From Planctomyces sp. (GTDB lineage: Bacteria; Planctomycetota; Planctomycetia; Planctomycetales; Planctomycetaceae), in assembly GCA_016795105.1 (NCBI GenBank), contig JAEUIH010000041.1, positions 1 to 64,000 of the forward strand: a DNA stretch of 64,000 bases, written 5' to 3'. This document shows, piece after piece, positions 55,725 through 64,000 of this stretch. The position numbers and the translations under genes are program-made. The notes under the pieces were generated by a model. The model was not told the origin of the DNA. It did no database searches and was given only the letters and a program-made list of their open reading frames with translations. Position 1 is the first letter of the stretch, and each line of letters starts with the position of its first letter.

Positions 55725-58700
55725 CTATGGCGTTCCCGAAGATCGTTTCAGAAAGCGGATAACTTCTCCGACCCAAAGTACGGTTGATGTGGATGCGGTG
55801 ATGATCAGCCAGTCTTTCAGATCCAGTGGAACCGTTCGAAACAAAGAACCGCCGAACTGAACGATGAGGACCTGCCCAATGAAAATCGCGGCTGCAATCA
55901 TGACAAATCCGCGGTTATGCCAGAATCCGGAGAGGGCGGATCGAGTCATTCCGAGGCAGCGTGCGTTGAACATATTCCAGAACTGCAGCAAAACGAAGAC
56001 CGAGAAGAAGATCGAGTGATATCGATTCGGTGCTTCATCTTTCCCCAGATTCAGTTCATCACTCCACGCCAGCAGCAGCCCAATCAAAACCACAACAAAC
56101 ACTGCCGCCGTGGAAAAGATCCCGGTGGCCATCGGCTTTGTGACAATGAAGGCCTGCGGGTGTCGGGGGGGACGATTCAGGACGCCTTCGTGAGGTGGTT
56201 CCGTCGCGAGGGCAAGCGCTGCAAACGTGTCCATGATGAGATTCACCCACAACATCTGAATCACCGTCAGGGGCAGCTCCACTCCAATAAACGGACCAAG
56301 CAAAGCAATGACAAGGGCCGCTACGTTAATTGTCAACTGGAACAAAATGAATCGCTGAATATTTTCGTACAGGGACCGTCCCCACATCACGGCCTTCACA
56401 ATGGTCGCAAACGAATCATCCAGAAGAATAATATCACTGGCTTCCTTTGCCGCCGCTTTTCCGGTCTTGCCCATTGCCAGCCCAACATCGGCATAATTCA
56501 GAGCACCGCAGTCATTAATCCCATCACCCGTCACGGCAACCACTTCACCCTGCTTCTGCAGTGATCGAACGAGTCGCACTTTATCCATCGGCTTGGCTCG
56601 CGAGAGTACACTCAACGCGGATGCCGCAGGTCCAACAGCTTCATCTGACAAATCCTGAAAGGCCGCTCCGGCGAGATGCTGTTGTGTACCGCCGGACGGG
56701 TTGTAGAGTCCAATCTGCCGCCCAATTTCCTGGGCAGTGTCGGCGTTGTCTCCAGTGACCATTTTGACCTGAATTCCCGCTCGACGGCACGATTCCATCG
56801 CTGCCGGAACATCCGATCGAATCGGATCGGCAATCGCAAAGAAACCCAGCCACGTCAGATTTGTCGCGGCCGTCTCAATGTTCATTCCCTCGGCGTACGG
56901 CAGGTCTTCATGCACAGCAATTCCCAGGGTTCTCATTCCTCGAGCCTGGAAATCAACCATCCGAGCACGAATTGCATTCAGCTCCCCGTCAATGGCTTTG
57001 TCGCCGGACGTGGTTCGCACTTTGGAACACCTCTGCAGGACAATCTCTGGTGCGCCTTTCACATGGAACACCGGCCTGCCGGATCTTGATGAGACCCCCA
57101 TGGTCCCCATCCACTTACGTTCCGTGGAAAATGTCAGCTGATATGTCACATTGAAGGAATCGCGTTCCTTCACGTAATCAATTCCGTCCTTTGCCAACCA
57201 GAACAGAAGGGCACCTTCTGTTGGATTTCCAAGCACCTGAAGATCACCTTTTTCATTGTGTGACAAGTGGGCAGTCGTGTTGGTGCTCACGCTCTCCACA
57301 ATCGTCCGTGCTGCATCAGATGCTGCGGATGGTTTCCCGTCCGGCAGCGATGGGAATACAGCTTCAAAGACCCGCATCTCATTCATCGTCAGGGTGCCGG
57401 TCTTGTCAGAGCAGATGACAGTCGCAGCTCCGATGGTCTCGCAGGCGTGCATCTTGCGAACCAGCGTATTGGCGGCCGTCATTTTACGCATACTGTATGC
57501 AAGACTCAGAGTCACACTCATCGCAAGTCCTTCAGGGACCGCAACCACGATGATTGTCACAGCGATCATGAAGTATGACAGAAACTTCCCAAGCGCACCT
57601 TCCGGAAGCCAGTTGCCTGGCGCTGACGGAATCCATCCGGAGGCAACTCCTCCGCCAAGTCCCACGGCCATCAACAAAGCGCCTCCACCAATCAGCATCA
57701 GCCATTGACGAAGCTCACTGCTGCCACCACTTTCACTGCCTCCATCAGTCTTCGCAGCCGCGTCTGCTTCTCCCTCGTCATCATCGTCACCGCCCAGCCA
57801 TGCAGGCGCTTCAATACCGAATGCCAGTTCCAGACCGTCGTAGACCATCGGCAGCCATACTTTGCAAAGTGCCACAGCAAGGCCCACGGCAACAATCCCA
57901 AAGACGCCCCATTGAGACGATGTCAGCGTCAGATCTCCGAGTACAACGCCTCGGACGATCAGCGCCACAAATGTGGCCACTGCCATGAACAAGCCCACAA
58001 CTCCGATCACTTTGCTGAGAGCTGCCAGCTGTCGATTGAGTGGAGTTTCTTCACCTGTATCTTCTGATGCTGCGCGGGCCGTCTTTCCGATTTCGCTTCC
58101 ATCGCCAACTGCAGATGCTTCGAACAAGCCGTGACCATCCAGGACCATTGCACCGCGAAGCACAAAGTCGCACGGATAAGTGGTCTTTCTCATGGTCGCC
58201 TTCTTCGGGCTGTTTCTGGCAACCTTGTCCGCCGGCTCAGATTCTCCTGTCAGGCCGGATTCATTGATCTGAAGTCCGACGGCTTCAAACAGATTTCCGT
58301 CTGCCGGTACTTCTTCTCCGGCTTCGATCAGAACAAGGTCTCCGACAACGATGTCCTTCCGGGGAATGGACGTGAACTTGCCATCTCGAATGACACGAAT
58401 GGGCACATCATCGCTGACCTGATTCAGCACATCAAATTCTTTGTTCGCTTTAAATTCGTTGGCGAAGGCCAGCACAGTTGCCAGGAGAACTGCGGTAATG
58501 ATCCCGATACCTTCGAGATATTCACCATGGACTGATCCAGCCGCAATTGCGATGACGGCAGCGATCAGAAGAATTCGAATCACAGGGTCGTCAAATTTCT
58601 CCAGAAACAGCTTCCACCATGGGTCACGTGCCGGTGGAGTGATCACGTTTGCTCCGTGAAGCGACCGGCTTTTCAGTACCTCGTCGGCTGTCAATCCCTG

Positions 58701-58739
58701 ACGATTGGTTTCGGACGAATCAATTCCACTGGGTGACAT
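55725..58739 (-). CDS. P-type ATPase, calcium-transporting type
   Basis: A 1004-residue P-type ATPase resembling PMCA/SERCA-type calcium pumps. Actuator motif: LTGESEPADK. Phosphorylation site: CSDKTGTLT (Asp445). Nucleotide and hinge motifs: KGAPE, VTGDNADTAQEIG and VAVTGDGINDCGAL. Ion site: VPEGLAM in M4 and the NLIMDTFAALALAT stretch in M6. Between M3 and M4 is an unusual insertion (about residues 270-385) with two extra hydrophobic segments and the acidic loop GGDDDDEGEADAAAKTDGG. It should expel Ca2+ (or a similar ion) from the cytosol. It leads the unit terD-terD-terY-terY-PP2C-kinase-terYC. The membrane part of this Ter locus is therefore an ion pump rather than TerC. Confidence 0.9.
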   Translation of the reverse strand: MSPSGIDSSETNRQGLTADEVLKSRSLHGANVITPPARDPWWKLFLEKFDDPVIRILLIAAVIAIAAGSVHGEYLEGIGIITAVLLATVLAFANEFKANKEFDVLNQVSDDVPIRVIRDGKFTSIPRKDIVVGDLVLIEAGEEVPADGNLFEAVGLQINESGLTGESEPADKVARNSPKKATMRKTTYPCDFVLRGAMVLDGHGLFEASAVGDGSEIGKTARAASEDTGEETPLNRQLAALSKVIGVVGLFMAVATFVALIVRGVVLGDLTLTSSQWGVFGIVAVGLAVALCKVWLPMVYDGLELAFGIEAPAWLGGDDDDEGEADAAAKTDGGSESGGSSELRQWLMLIGGGALLMAVGLGGGVASGWIPSAPGNWLPEGALGKFLSYFMIAVTIIVVAVPEGLAMSVTLSLAYSMRKMTAANTLVRKMHACETIGAATVICSDKTGTLTMNEMRVFEAVFPSLPDGKPSAASDAARTIVESVSTNTTAHLSHNEKGDLQVLGNPTEGALLFWLAKDGIDYVKERDSFNVTYQLTFSTERKWMGTMGVSSRSGRPVFHVKGAPEIVLQRCSKVRTTSGDKAIDGELNAIRARMVDFQARGMRTLGIAVHEDLPYAEGMNIETAATNLTWLGFFAIADPIRSDVPAAMESCRRAGIQVKMVTGDNADTAQEIGRQIGLYNPSGGTQQHLAGAAFQDLSDEAVGPAASALSVLSRAKPMDKVRLVRSLQKQGEVVAVTGDGINDCGALNYADVGLAMGKTGKAAAKEASDIILLDDSFATIVKAVMWGRSLYENIQRFILFQLTINVAALVIALLGPFIGVELPLTVIQMLWVNLIMDTFAALALATEPPHEGVLNRPPRHPQAFIVTKPMATGIFSTAAVFVVVLIGLLLAWSDELNLGKDEAPNRYHSIFFSVFVLLQFWNMFNARCLGMTRSALSGFWHNRGFVMIAAAIFIGQVLIVQFGGSLFRTVPLDLKDWLIITASTSTVLWVGEVIRFLKRSSGTP

Positions 58740-58850
58740 GGAGAATTCCTGTGCAGATACAGTGCCTGCATCTCAAAAAGGCGGGATCAATGCGGAGTTG
58801 TTGAGAAACCTGAAGTTTCAGCAGCAGATCAAGAGGACCTGAAGGTAAAT

Positions 58851-58886
58851 AAAAAATCCCGATTCCCGTGAAGTTCAGGAATCGGG
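58851..58886 (-). terminator. Rho-independent terminator between terB pair and ATPase
   Basis: On the minus strand the arms CCCGATTCC (58886-58878) and GGAATCGGG (58866-58858) pair perfectly and are followed by ATTTTTTATTT. It lies 20 bases after the stop of the second terB gene. The two terB genes therefore form a unit of their own, or read through only in part. Confidence 0.8.
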
Positions 58887-58905
58887 GCCTGTCCGATACG
58901 CCCAA

Positions 58906-59349
58906 TCAACCTCTGTTCTTAATGACCATCACACGGATGATCTTGAGGCACTGGTCTTTGTCGAGATTCAGTTTGTTCATCAGGTTGCCAAGAAATTCTC
59001 GTTCATCCTGCTCAACTGTCCCATCGGCCAGCACAATATTACATGCGTTTGCAAACACACATTCATTGAGTTCGGGTGGAACCACTGGAGCCACTTCTTC
59101 CAGGAGCTTCTCCGGACCACCACGTTTCAGAATCCCCATCAGTCGATCCATCATCGAATTAAACTGTTGAGGAGTTGTACGCTGATAGAGCTTCATTCTT
59201 CCGAGCGCTACCATCAGGCTCTGAACTTCTTCGTCGGCAATATGACCATCACACGCTGATGCACAAAGCAGAACACCGGCGACACCTTCATGAGGTCCCA
59301 TCGGCCGTTTATCTGAAAATGAACCAAATGCTTCATCAAAAATATCCAC
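58906..59349 (-). CDS. TerB-family stress protein
   Basis: A 147-residue protein. The frame starts at an ATG at 59364, but the GTG at 59349 has GGAGA six bases upstream and gives the same length as its paralogue, so it is preferred (first residues VDIFDEAFGSF). TerB core motifs are present: GVAGVLLCASACDGHIADEE, VQSLMVALGRMKLYQRT and ACNIVLADGTVEQDEREF. TerB is an all-helical cytosolic protein, possibly a metal sensor, that works with TerD. It ends 20 bases before a terminator. Confidence 0.9.
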   Translation of the reverse strand: MDIFDEAFGSFSDKRPMGPHEGVAGVLLCASACDGHIADEEVQSLMVALGRMKLYQRTTPQQFNSMMDRLMGILKRGGPEKLLEEVAPVVPPELNECVFANACNIVLADGTVEQDEREFLGNLMNKLNLDKDQCLKIIRVMVIKNRG

Positions 59350-59444
59350 AGAGGCTCTCCTCATTGTTGCTGAAAACTGAAGATTGATGCGAAGACAAAT
59401 CTGAAAACACGGTCAGGGAGATTTCGGGACATGGCCTCCAGACC

Positions 59445-59888
59445 CTAGCCTCGGTTCTTTGAAACCATCACCTGAACAATTTCCAGAGCTTGTTCTTTGC
59501 TGATGCGGAGCCGATTACGAACGAGTTCAATAAACTCCTTCTCGTCCTGCTCAACAACGCCATCTGCAAGGACAATGTCACACGCATTGGCAAAGGCAGT
59601 TTCGCGAAGATTGTCCGGCATTGATTCGACGCACTTGTCGATTAGATGTTCAACGCCCTTCTTCTTAATGATACCGACCAGTTTGTTCAGCATCTGACCA
59701 AACTGTTTGCCATCAAAACGGCGAAACATCTTCATGCGAACGAGAGTCGTAATGAGATTGTCGACTTCGTCTTCGGCGATGTGACCATCGCACGCACTGG
59801 CCCCGAGCAGTACTCCGGCAAACGCTTCATGCTCTGAAAATTTGCCGGAAGCTTCCATTCCGCCAAACAGGGAATCAAACAGCCCCAT
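59445..59888 (-). CDS. TerB-family stress protein
   Basis: A 147-residue TerB protein, first gene of the Ter cluster. It begins MGLFDSLFGGMEASGKF. The TerB core is AFAGVLLGASACDGHIAEDE, LITTLVRMKMFRRFDGKQFG, and ACDIVLADGVVEQDEKEF, the same layout as its neighbour and with the same ending VMVSKNRG. The Asp/Glu-rich segments (DGHIAEDEVD and DGVVEQDEKE) form two symmetrical acidic sites consistent with metal binding. It is 95 bases from the other terB gene. The 164-base gap upstream, shared with the divergent amidase gene, should hold the promoter. Confidence 0.93.
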   Translation of the reverse strand: MGLFDSLFGGMEASGKFSEHEAFAGVLLGASACDGHIAEDEVDNLITTLVRMKMFRRFDGKQFGQMLNKLVGIIKKKGVEHLIDKCVESMPDNLRETAFANACDIVLADGVVEQDEKEFIELVRNRLRISKEQALEIVQVMVSKNRG

Positions 59889-60052
59889 GGGTTACCTTTC
59901 TTTGGGAATCGACGTGCCGAGGCCAACAATAAAGGAGTCCATTCCGCTGTAAAATCCGGATTTTCCAGAATTCGCAGCGTCGCGTCTCACGGAGGCAGAG
60001 CGTACACTCACGGTGGTATCGTTTCAACTCGTACATATTCTGAGGTCACCGA

Positions 60053-61789
60053 ATGTTTGCGGATCAGGATGACTTTCCCCTTAAGCGTCGCCACGTACTC
60101 GGGGTCCTCACCGCATTAGGAGTCGGAAGTCGTGTTTTCCGGAGGGCACTGGCCGATGAGGTCGCCAAGGCCGGAGGAATCACAGCAGATGCCATCGCGA
60201 GTGCTGAATGGGTCGCCGGCTTGACGCTCGACGACGATGCTCGAACTGCCACCGCCGCAGCCATGGCCGGAGTCACCCGCCAACTTGGAACTCTCAGGAA
60301 TATTGATGTCGGCTACGATGCAATCCCGGCTGTCCGATTCGATCCGGAACTTGTTGATCCGGAGAGTCCGCACCGTTCCCGACTCTGTCCGCCATATCTG
60401 ATCCCTTCCGCAGAGAGCATCCCCTCAGCGACGGATTCCTCAGTTGCCCCGACACAAACTCCAGCGAACTCCACCGAGGTCAACACGACCAACCTGCCGC
60501 ATCCATTTGCTTTCATGACAATTCGGCAGCTTGCAAAGGGACTCCGGGATCGACAATGGACAAGTACCGATCTCACGCGGGCCTCCATAGAAGGTCTTCG
60601 AGCCGCCGACCCGAAACTGCTGAACGTGGTCAACATCACCGAGGAACTTGCTCTCCGACAGGCAGCGGAGGCGGATCGTCAGTTACAGGCGGGTGAAGAT
60701 CGAGGATTGCTGCATGGGATTCCGTGGGGAGCAAAAGATCTTATTGCTGTGGAAGGGTATCCAACAACCTGGGGGGCTTCGCAGTTTCGTGACCGCACTC
60801 TTGCAGAAACCGCAACAGTCGCAAAGCGACTATCTGAACGTGGTGCAGTGCTGGTGGCTAAACTTTCGTTGGGCGCTCTGGCAATGGGAGACCAGTGGTT
60901 TGGTGGCATGACAAGGAATCCCTGGAATCCTGAGCAGGGTTCCAGTGGATCGTCCGCGGGTTCCGCATCAGCCGTGGCCGCAGGCCTCGTGCCATTCGCA
61001 ATCGGCAGCGAAACACTCGGCAGCATCGTGTCACCGGCTCGACGCTGCGGGGTTACGGCACTTCGTCCTACGTTTGGAAGGATCAGCCGAGCTGGCTGCA
61101 TGACTCTGTCGTGGACCATGGACAAACTTGGCCCAATCGCTCGCACAATTGACGATTGCGGACTTGTGTTTGAAGCCATTCACGGATCAGATCCCGCAGA
61201 TCCCACAACCGTGGATCGATGGTTCAACTGGCCGGTTGCCGCCGACCTCACACAGGTACGAATTGGACATGTACAGAACCGAAACTCCGCAACCGCAGAC
61301 CAGGTACTTCTCGAAGTCCTCAGGGAACACAAAGCTCAGATTGTCCCGATTGAACTGCCATCAGAAATCGATGAGTGGTCACTCGCTATGATGCTCGATG
61401 TTGAAGCTGCCACCGTCTTCCATCAGCTGACCGTCGAAAACAATCTTGAGGGTCTGAATGCATGGCCAGCCATCTTCCGTAAGTCGCATTTTGTCTCCGC
61501 AATCGACTTCCTTCACGCGGCTCGCGTCAGAACCATGCTCATGCGGCAAATGGCAGAAGTATTCCGGGGAATCGACATGTATGTCGGTGGTGGAGACCTC
61601 GGTATTACGAATCTCACCGGACATCCAACAGCCGTTGTGCCTGTTATGCTCAACGATAATGCGGAACATCAACAACCGATTTGCGGAACAATCACCGGGA
61701 GGCTTTATGATGAAGCCGGGTTGCTGGCGATTGGTTTGAAAGTAGAAAAGTCAGTCGGTCTGGGACATCATGTTCCGAAACTCGGCTGA
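60053..61789 (+). CDS. Exported amidase (amidase-signature family)
   Basis: A 578-residue amidase. The N-terminus has paired arginines (PLKRRHVLGVLTALGVGSRV), suggesting Tat export, although the hydrophobic part is short. The amidase-signature domain begins near residue 160. The Ser-cisSer-Lys triad is visible: Lys in GIPWGAKDLIAVEG, and the two serines in GSSGSSAGSASAVAAG. The signature continues with FAIGSETLGSIVSPARRCGV. It would hydrolyse an amide bond of an unknown substrate; it is not the tRNA amidotransferase subunit, because it lacks the companion subunits and has an export signal. It is divergent from the Ter cluster and followed by a PQQ-like gene 56 bases on. Confidence 0.88.
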   Translation: MFADQDDFPLKRRHVLGVLTALGVGSRVFRRALADEVAKAGGITADAIASAEWVAGLTLDDDARTATAAAMAGVTRQLGTLRNIDVGYDAIPAVRFDPELVDPESPHRSRLCPPYLIPSAESIPSATDSSVAPTQTPANSTEVNTTNLPHPFAFMTIRQLAKGLRDRQWTSTDLTRASIEGLRAADPKLLNVVNITEELALRQAAEADRQLQAGEDRGLLHGIPWGAKDLIAVEGYPTTWGASQFRDRTLAETATVAKRLSERGAVLVAKLSLGALAMGDQWFGGMTRNPWNPEQGSSGSSAGSASAVAAGLVPFAIGSETLGSIVSPARRCGVTALRPTFGRISRAGCMTLSWTMDKLGPIARTIDDCGLVFEAIHGSDPADPTTVDRWFNWPVAADLTQVRIGHVQNRNSATADQVLLEVLREHKAQIVPIELPSEIDEWSLAMMLDVEAATVFHQLTVENNLEGLNAWPAIFRKSHFVSAIDFLHAARVRTMLMRQMAEVFRGIDMYVGGGDLGITNLTGHPTAVVPVMLNDNAEHQQPICGTITGRLYDEAGLLAIGLKVEKSVGLGHHVPKLG

Positions 61790-61845
61790 CCTCGATTTGT
61801 ATCCAGCGTTCAAGGTCAGTCCAGTACTTATCAGCTGATTCCTCA

Positions 61846-63132
61846 GTGTCCGGGAGTGCCGTTGTGTCTCGTCAAATCATTCAGCGTTTACCACTTCTTT
61901 TCGGACTGGTTCTCGGACTGGCTGAAGCTACAACCGCGTCTTCGTCACATGCCGGCGACTGGCCGCAGATTCTGGGCCCACATCGCAACGGGTTTGCGGC
62001 AAACGAAACAATCCCGAACTCCTGGGGACCAGGTGGACCAAAGGAAGTCTGGAAAGTTGAAGTCGGAAGTGGATTTGCCGGAGTCGCCGTGAAAAGTAAT
62101 CACGTGATCCTGTTTCATCGGATCGACGAGGAAGAGATTGTGGAATGCCTCAACGCTGACACCGGCGTCAGAATCTGGAAACATACGTCCGCCTGTAGTT
62201 ATGCGGGCGGAGTTTCCAGCGATACCGGACCACGCTGTGTTCCACTTATTTCAGAAACGCAGGTCATTACGCTTGGCGTTGAAGGCCTTCTGCAATGTCT
62301 CGATCTGGCTTCCGGTCAACTGATATGGAAGAAAGATCTGGATCAGGACTATTCGCTCCGAGACAGCTATTTCGGCGTTGGGAGTACTCCGGCTCTCTGG
62401 AAAAACGTATTGATCGTGAATGTCGGTGGCAGGGGGACGTCCGGGATTGTTGGCTTTGACATCAAAACCGGCAATGAGCTTTGGAAGTCCATCGATGATG
62501 CGGCCAGCTATTCATCGCCGGTCGTGACTTCCATTCATGGTGAAGATCACGCAATCGCGGTCACTCGGATGAATGTGGTTTCACTGGATCCGAAGAACGG
62601 AAAAGAACGATTCCGGTTTCCGTTTGGGAAACGGGGCCCAACCGTCAACGGGGCGACTCCCGTCGTGATGGAGGAGCGAATCTTTCTGACCTCCAGCTAT
62701 GGACTTGGCTCATTGCTGGTTACCGCGAACAAGTCTGAAGCAAGTGAGACGTGGCGAGAACCGAATTTGCTCGCCTCGCAGTATGCAACTCCCATAGCAT
62801 TCGGTAATCATCTGTTTGCTGTAGAAGGGCGTCAGGATGCAGGAGCCGGATCCGCGTCTTTGAAATGTATCGATACCGCAGGTCCGGAAGTCGTCTGGGA
62901 AGAATCCGGCTTTGACTACGGGACTCTGATCGCCGTTCAGAACGACCTGTTCTTTCTGACGTGTGGCGGAGACCTGCTGAGAATTCGAGCGAACGTGAAT
63001 AAGTTTGAACTGATCGAAAAGGCTCACGTCCTCAATCGCACAGACAGCGGCTACCGGCTTCCGGCATTGGCTGCGGGCAGGTTATATGTGAGGGATGACA
63101 ACTCCCTGAAAGCTCTCAGCCTGATACCTTGA
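61846..63132 (+). CDS. Exported PQQ-like beta-propeller protein
   Basis: A 428-residue protein starting at a GTG at 61846 (a GTG at 61864 is equally possible). A signal peptide is visible (IIQRLPLLFGLVLGLAEATTA), followed by GDWPQILGPHRNGFAANE, the planctomycete propeller signature. Blades of the type CLNADTGVRIWKHTS, CLDLASGQLIWKKDLD, GFDIKTGNELWKS and SLDPKNGKERFRF follow. Like its paralogue at 15,296-16,573 it lacks obvious catalytic residues of PQQ dehydrogenases. It probably acts in the periplasm. The weak hairpin CTGAAC-GGAA-GTTCAG (63,185-63,200) lies between it and motB and may end both transcripts. Confidence 0.87.
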   Translation: MSGSAVVSRQIIQRLPLLFGLVLGLAEATTASSSHAGDWPQILGPHRNGFAANETIPNSWGPGGPKEVWKVEVGSGFAGVAVKSNHVILFHRIDEEEIVECLNADTGVRIWKHTSACSYAGGVSSDTGPRCVPLISETQVITLGVEGLLQCLDLASGQLIWKKDLDQDYSLRDSYFGVGSTPALWKNVLIVNVGGRGTSGIVGFDIKTGNELWKSIDDAASYSSPVVTSIHGEDHAIAVTRMNVVSLDPKNGKERFRFPFGKRGPTVNGATPVVMEERIFLTSSYGLGSLLVTANKSEASETWREPNLLASQYATPIAFGNHLFAVEGRQDAGAGSASLKCIDTAGPEVVWEESGFDYGTLIAVQNDLFFLTCGGDLLRIRANVNKFELIEKAHVLNRTDSGYRLPALAAGRLYVRDDNSLKALSLIP

Positions 63133-63203
63133 ACACAGTCACAGCAAATCTCAGAGACGCCTGAGACAATCGTGCTGCAAAAATCTGAACGGAAGTTCAG
63201 TAA

Positions 63204-63794
63204 CTATTTGCGATTGTTGCTCTCAGCCAGGCATTCGCCGGCGATGGCATTCCACTGAACTTTGGTCAGAGCTGCCGCCAGGATATCCTGGCTCATCCCT
63301 TTTGTCTCTGACAACATCGTTGTTGTAATTTCCTGTCGCATTTTCTTTGACAGCGATGCGATTGCTCGTTCTTCGATTTCAGCACGGCTGGATTTCACGG
63401 GCAATTCACGTTTTGCTTTGAGTAGTTCGTCTTTCGCCTGGGTAATCCAGCGTTCGCTCAGGTGAGTATCCTGAAGGACCCATTCGGCAACGACCATGGT
63501 CTCCGATTCCTGATCTTCGGGAGCCGGAAGACTGCCGAGACCACGTCCTGATTTTCGATTGGAACCGCCCGGTACAGAGCCTGCAAATTCTTCTGCGAAC
63601 ATCGACCCGCTGGCAGACGGCGTCATCGAACTTCCCTGAAGTGCGACGCCGACGGGGTCCACAAAGTACCGGGCAATCGCGTCCTTCACCTTCTGGTTCT
63701 GTGACGTAAGCCACATCACCATAAAGAACGCCATCATGGCTGTCACGAAGTCAGCATACGCCACTTTCCATGCACCACCGCCTTTGCCCGCCAT
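63204..63794 (-). CDS. motB: Flagellar stator protein MotB, short form without OmpA domain
   Basis: A 196-residue protein. The N-terminus GGGAWKVAYADFVTAMMAFF with MVMWLTS is the MotB transmembrane helix, with the conserved proton-binding Asp (Asp15) and the plug segment after it (QNQKVKDAIARYFVDPVGVA). Normally MotB continues with an OmpA-like peptidoglycan-binding domain; here the remaining 130 residues are helical and Ser/Lys-rich and the OmpA motif is absent. The gene starts 32 bases after motA on the same strand. It would form the proton channel with MotA, but how it is anchored is unclear. Confidence 0.9.
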   Translation of the reverse strand: MAGKGGGAWKVAYADFVTAMMAFFMVMWLTSQNQKVKDAIARYFVDPVGVALQGSSMTPSASGSMFAEEFAGSVPGGSNRKSGRGLGSLPAPEDQESETMVVAEWVLQDTHLSERWITQAKDELLKAKRELPVKSSRAEIEERAIASLSKKMRQEITTTMLSETKGMSQDILAAALTKVQWNAIAGECLAESNNRK

Positions 63795-63826
63795 CGCTGG
63801 TTCTCCCGACTAATCTTTCGATGACA

Positions 63827-64000
63827 CTAACTGCCTGGTGCTTTGAAAATTTCTTCCATGTCTTTGACAGTGGGACGACGGTCAGACGCGATACCGCGTC
63901 GAGTTGATTCAAGGACAACTCGGGCAGATCCACCACCAATGAAGCCAACGAATGCTTTGGAGATCGTGCGGAGCATTGCAGTTTCGGCATCCCCCTGAGC
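63827..64000 (-). CDS. motA: Flagellar stator protein MotA (C-terminal end)
   Basis: Only the last 57 residues lie in the window; the gene continues beyond the right edge. The visible part is MLRTISKAFVGFIGGGSA followed by RRGIASDRRPTVKDMEEIF. The RPTVKDMEE stretch matches the C-terminal cytosolic end of MotA (family RPSFDEMEE). It is followed by motB 32 bases later, in the usual motA-motB order. Confidence 0.85.
   Translation of the reverse strand, partial: AQGDAETAMLRTISKAFVGFIGGGSARVVLESTRRGIASDRRPTVKDMEEIFKAPGS

Overview
The window looks like chromosomal DNA of a planctomycete (Planctomycetota, probably order Planctomycetales). The evidence is a DUF1501 gene next to a PSCyt1/DUF1549/DUF1553 gene, a DUF1559 protein, three ECF sigma factors each beside a large Ser/Thr kinase, quinoprotein-like beta-propeller proteins, a PEP-CTERM protein, and several families of short intergenic repeats common in this phylum. 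All functional calls come from reading translated sequence and remembered family motifs; no search was run.

Layout. 1-3.3 kb: exported unknown protein, fabI and a Nudix hydrolase. 3.3-8.6 kb: repeat island, DUF1501 and cytochrome/DUF1553 pair, 18-bp minisatellite, EF-hand protein. 8.8-18.2 kb: sigma factor-kinase pair, serS and M20 peptidase, PQQ-like propeller, 69-bp tandem repeats, a membrane protein overlapped by an overlooked 59-residue gene. 18.4-24.6 kb: tRNA-Arg, a kinase with C-terminal propeller, a dense island of palindromic repeats, a leucine-rich-repeat protein. 24.9-36.7 kb: exported proteins, metallophosphoesterase, PEP-CTERM protein, two more sigma-kinase loci, DUF1559 protein, and a cytosolic protein of unknown function. 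37-44.9 kb: a small inverted-repeat element, SEC-C fragment, SNF2 helicase, SDR, an NtrC/NtrB-type pair and a small secreted peptide behind a good sigma-54 promoter. 45-48.9 kb: two metal ABC permeases with DtxR-like tails, and hemB. 49-59.9 kb: a tellurite/chemical-stress (Ter) locus. 60-64 kb: amidase, second PQQ-like protein, motB and the end of motA.

The most remarkable region is the Ter locus (48,972-59,888, all on the minus strand). It has two TerB, a P-type Ca2+-type ATPase, two TerD, two TerY von Willebrand A proteins, an FHA-PP2C phosphatase, an atypical kinase and a zinc-binding TerY-C protein. A terminator separates the terB pair from the eight downstream genes. The set joins calcium transport, calcium-binding TerD proteins and a kinase/phosphatase/vWA phosphosignalling triad. 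No TerC is seen.

Other main points: several intergenic repeats begin at, and sometimes provide, the stop codon of the preceding gene; two repeat families show compensatory changes in hairpin stems, which suggests selection on folded DNA or RNA; and a sigma-54 regulator pair lies next to a promoter driving a basic 83-residue secreted peptide.
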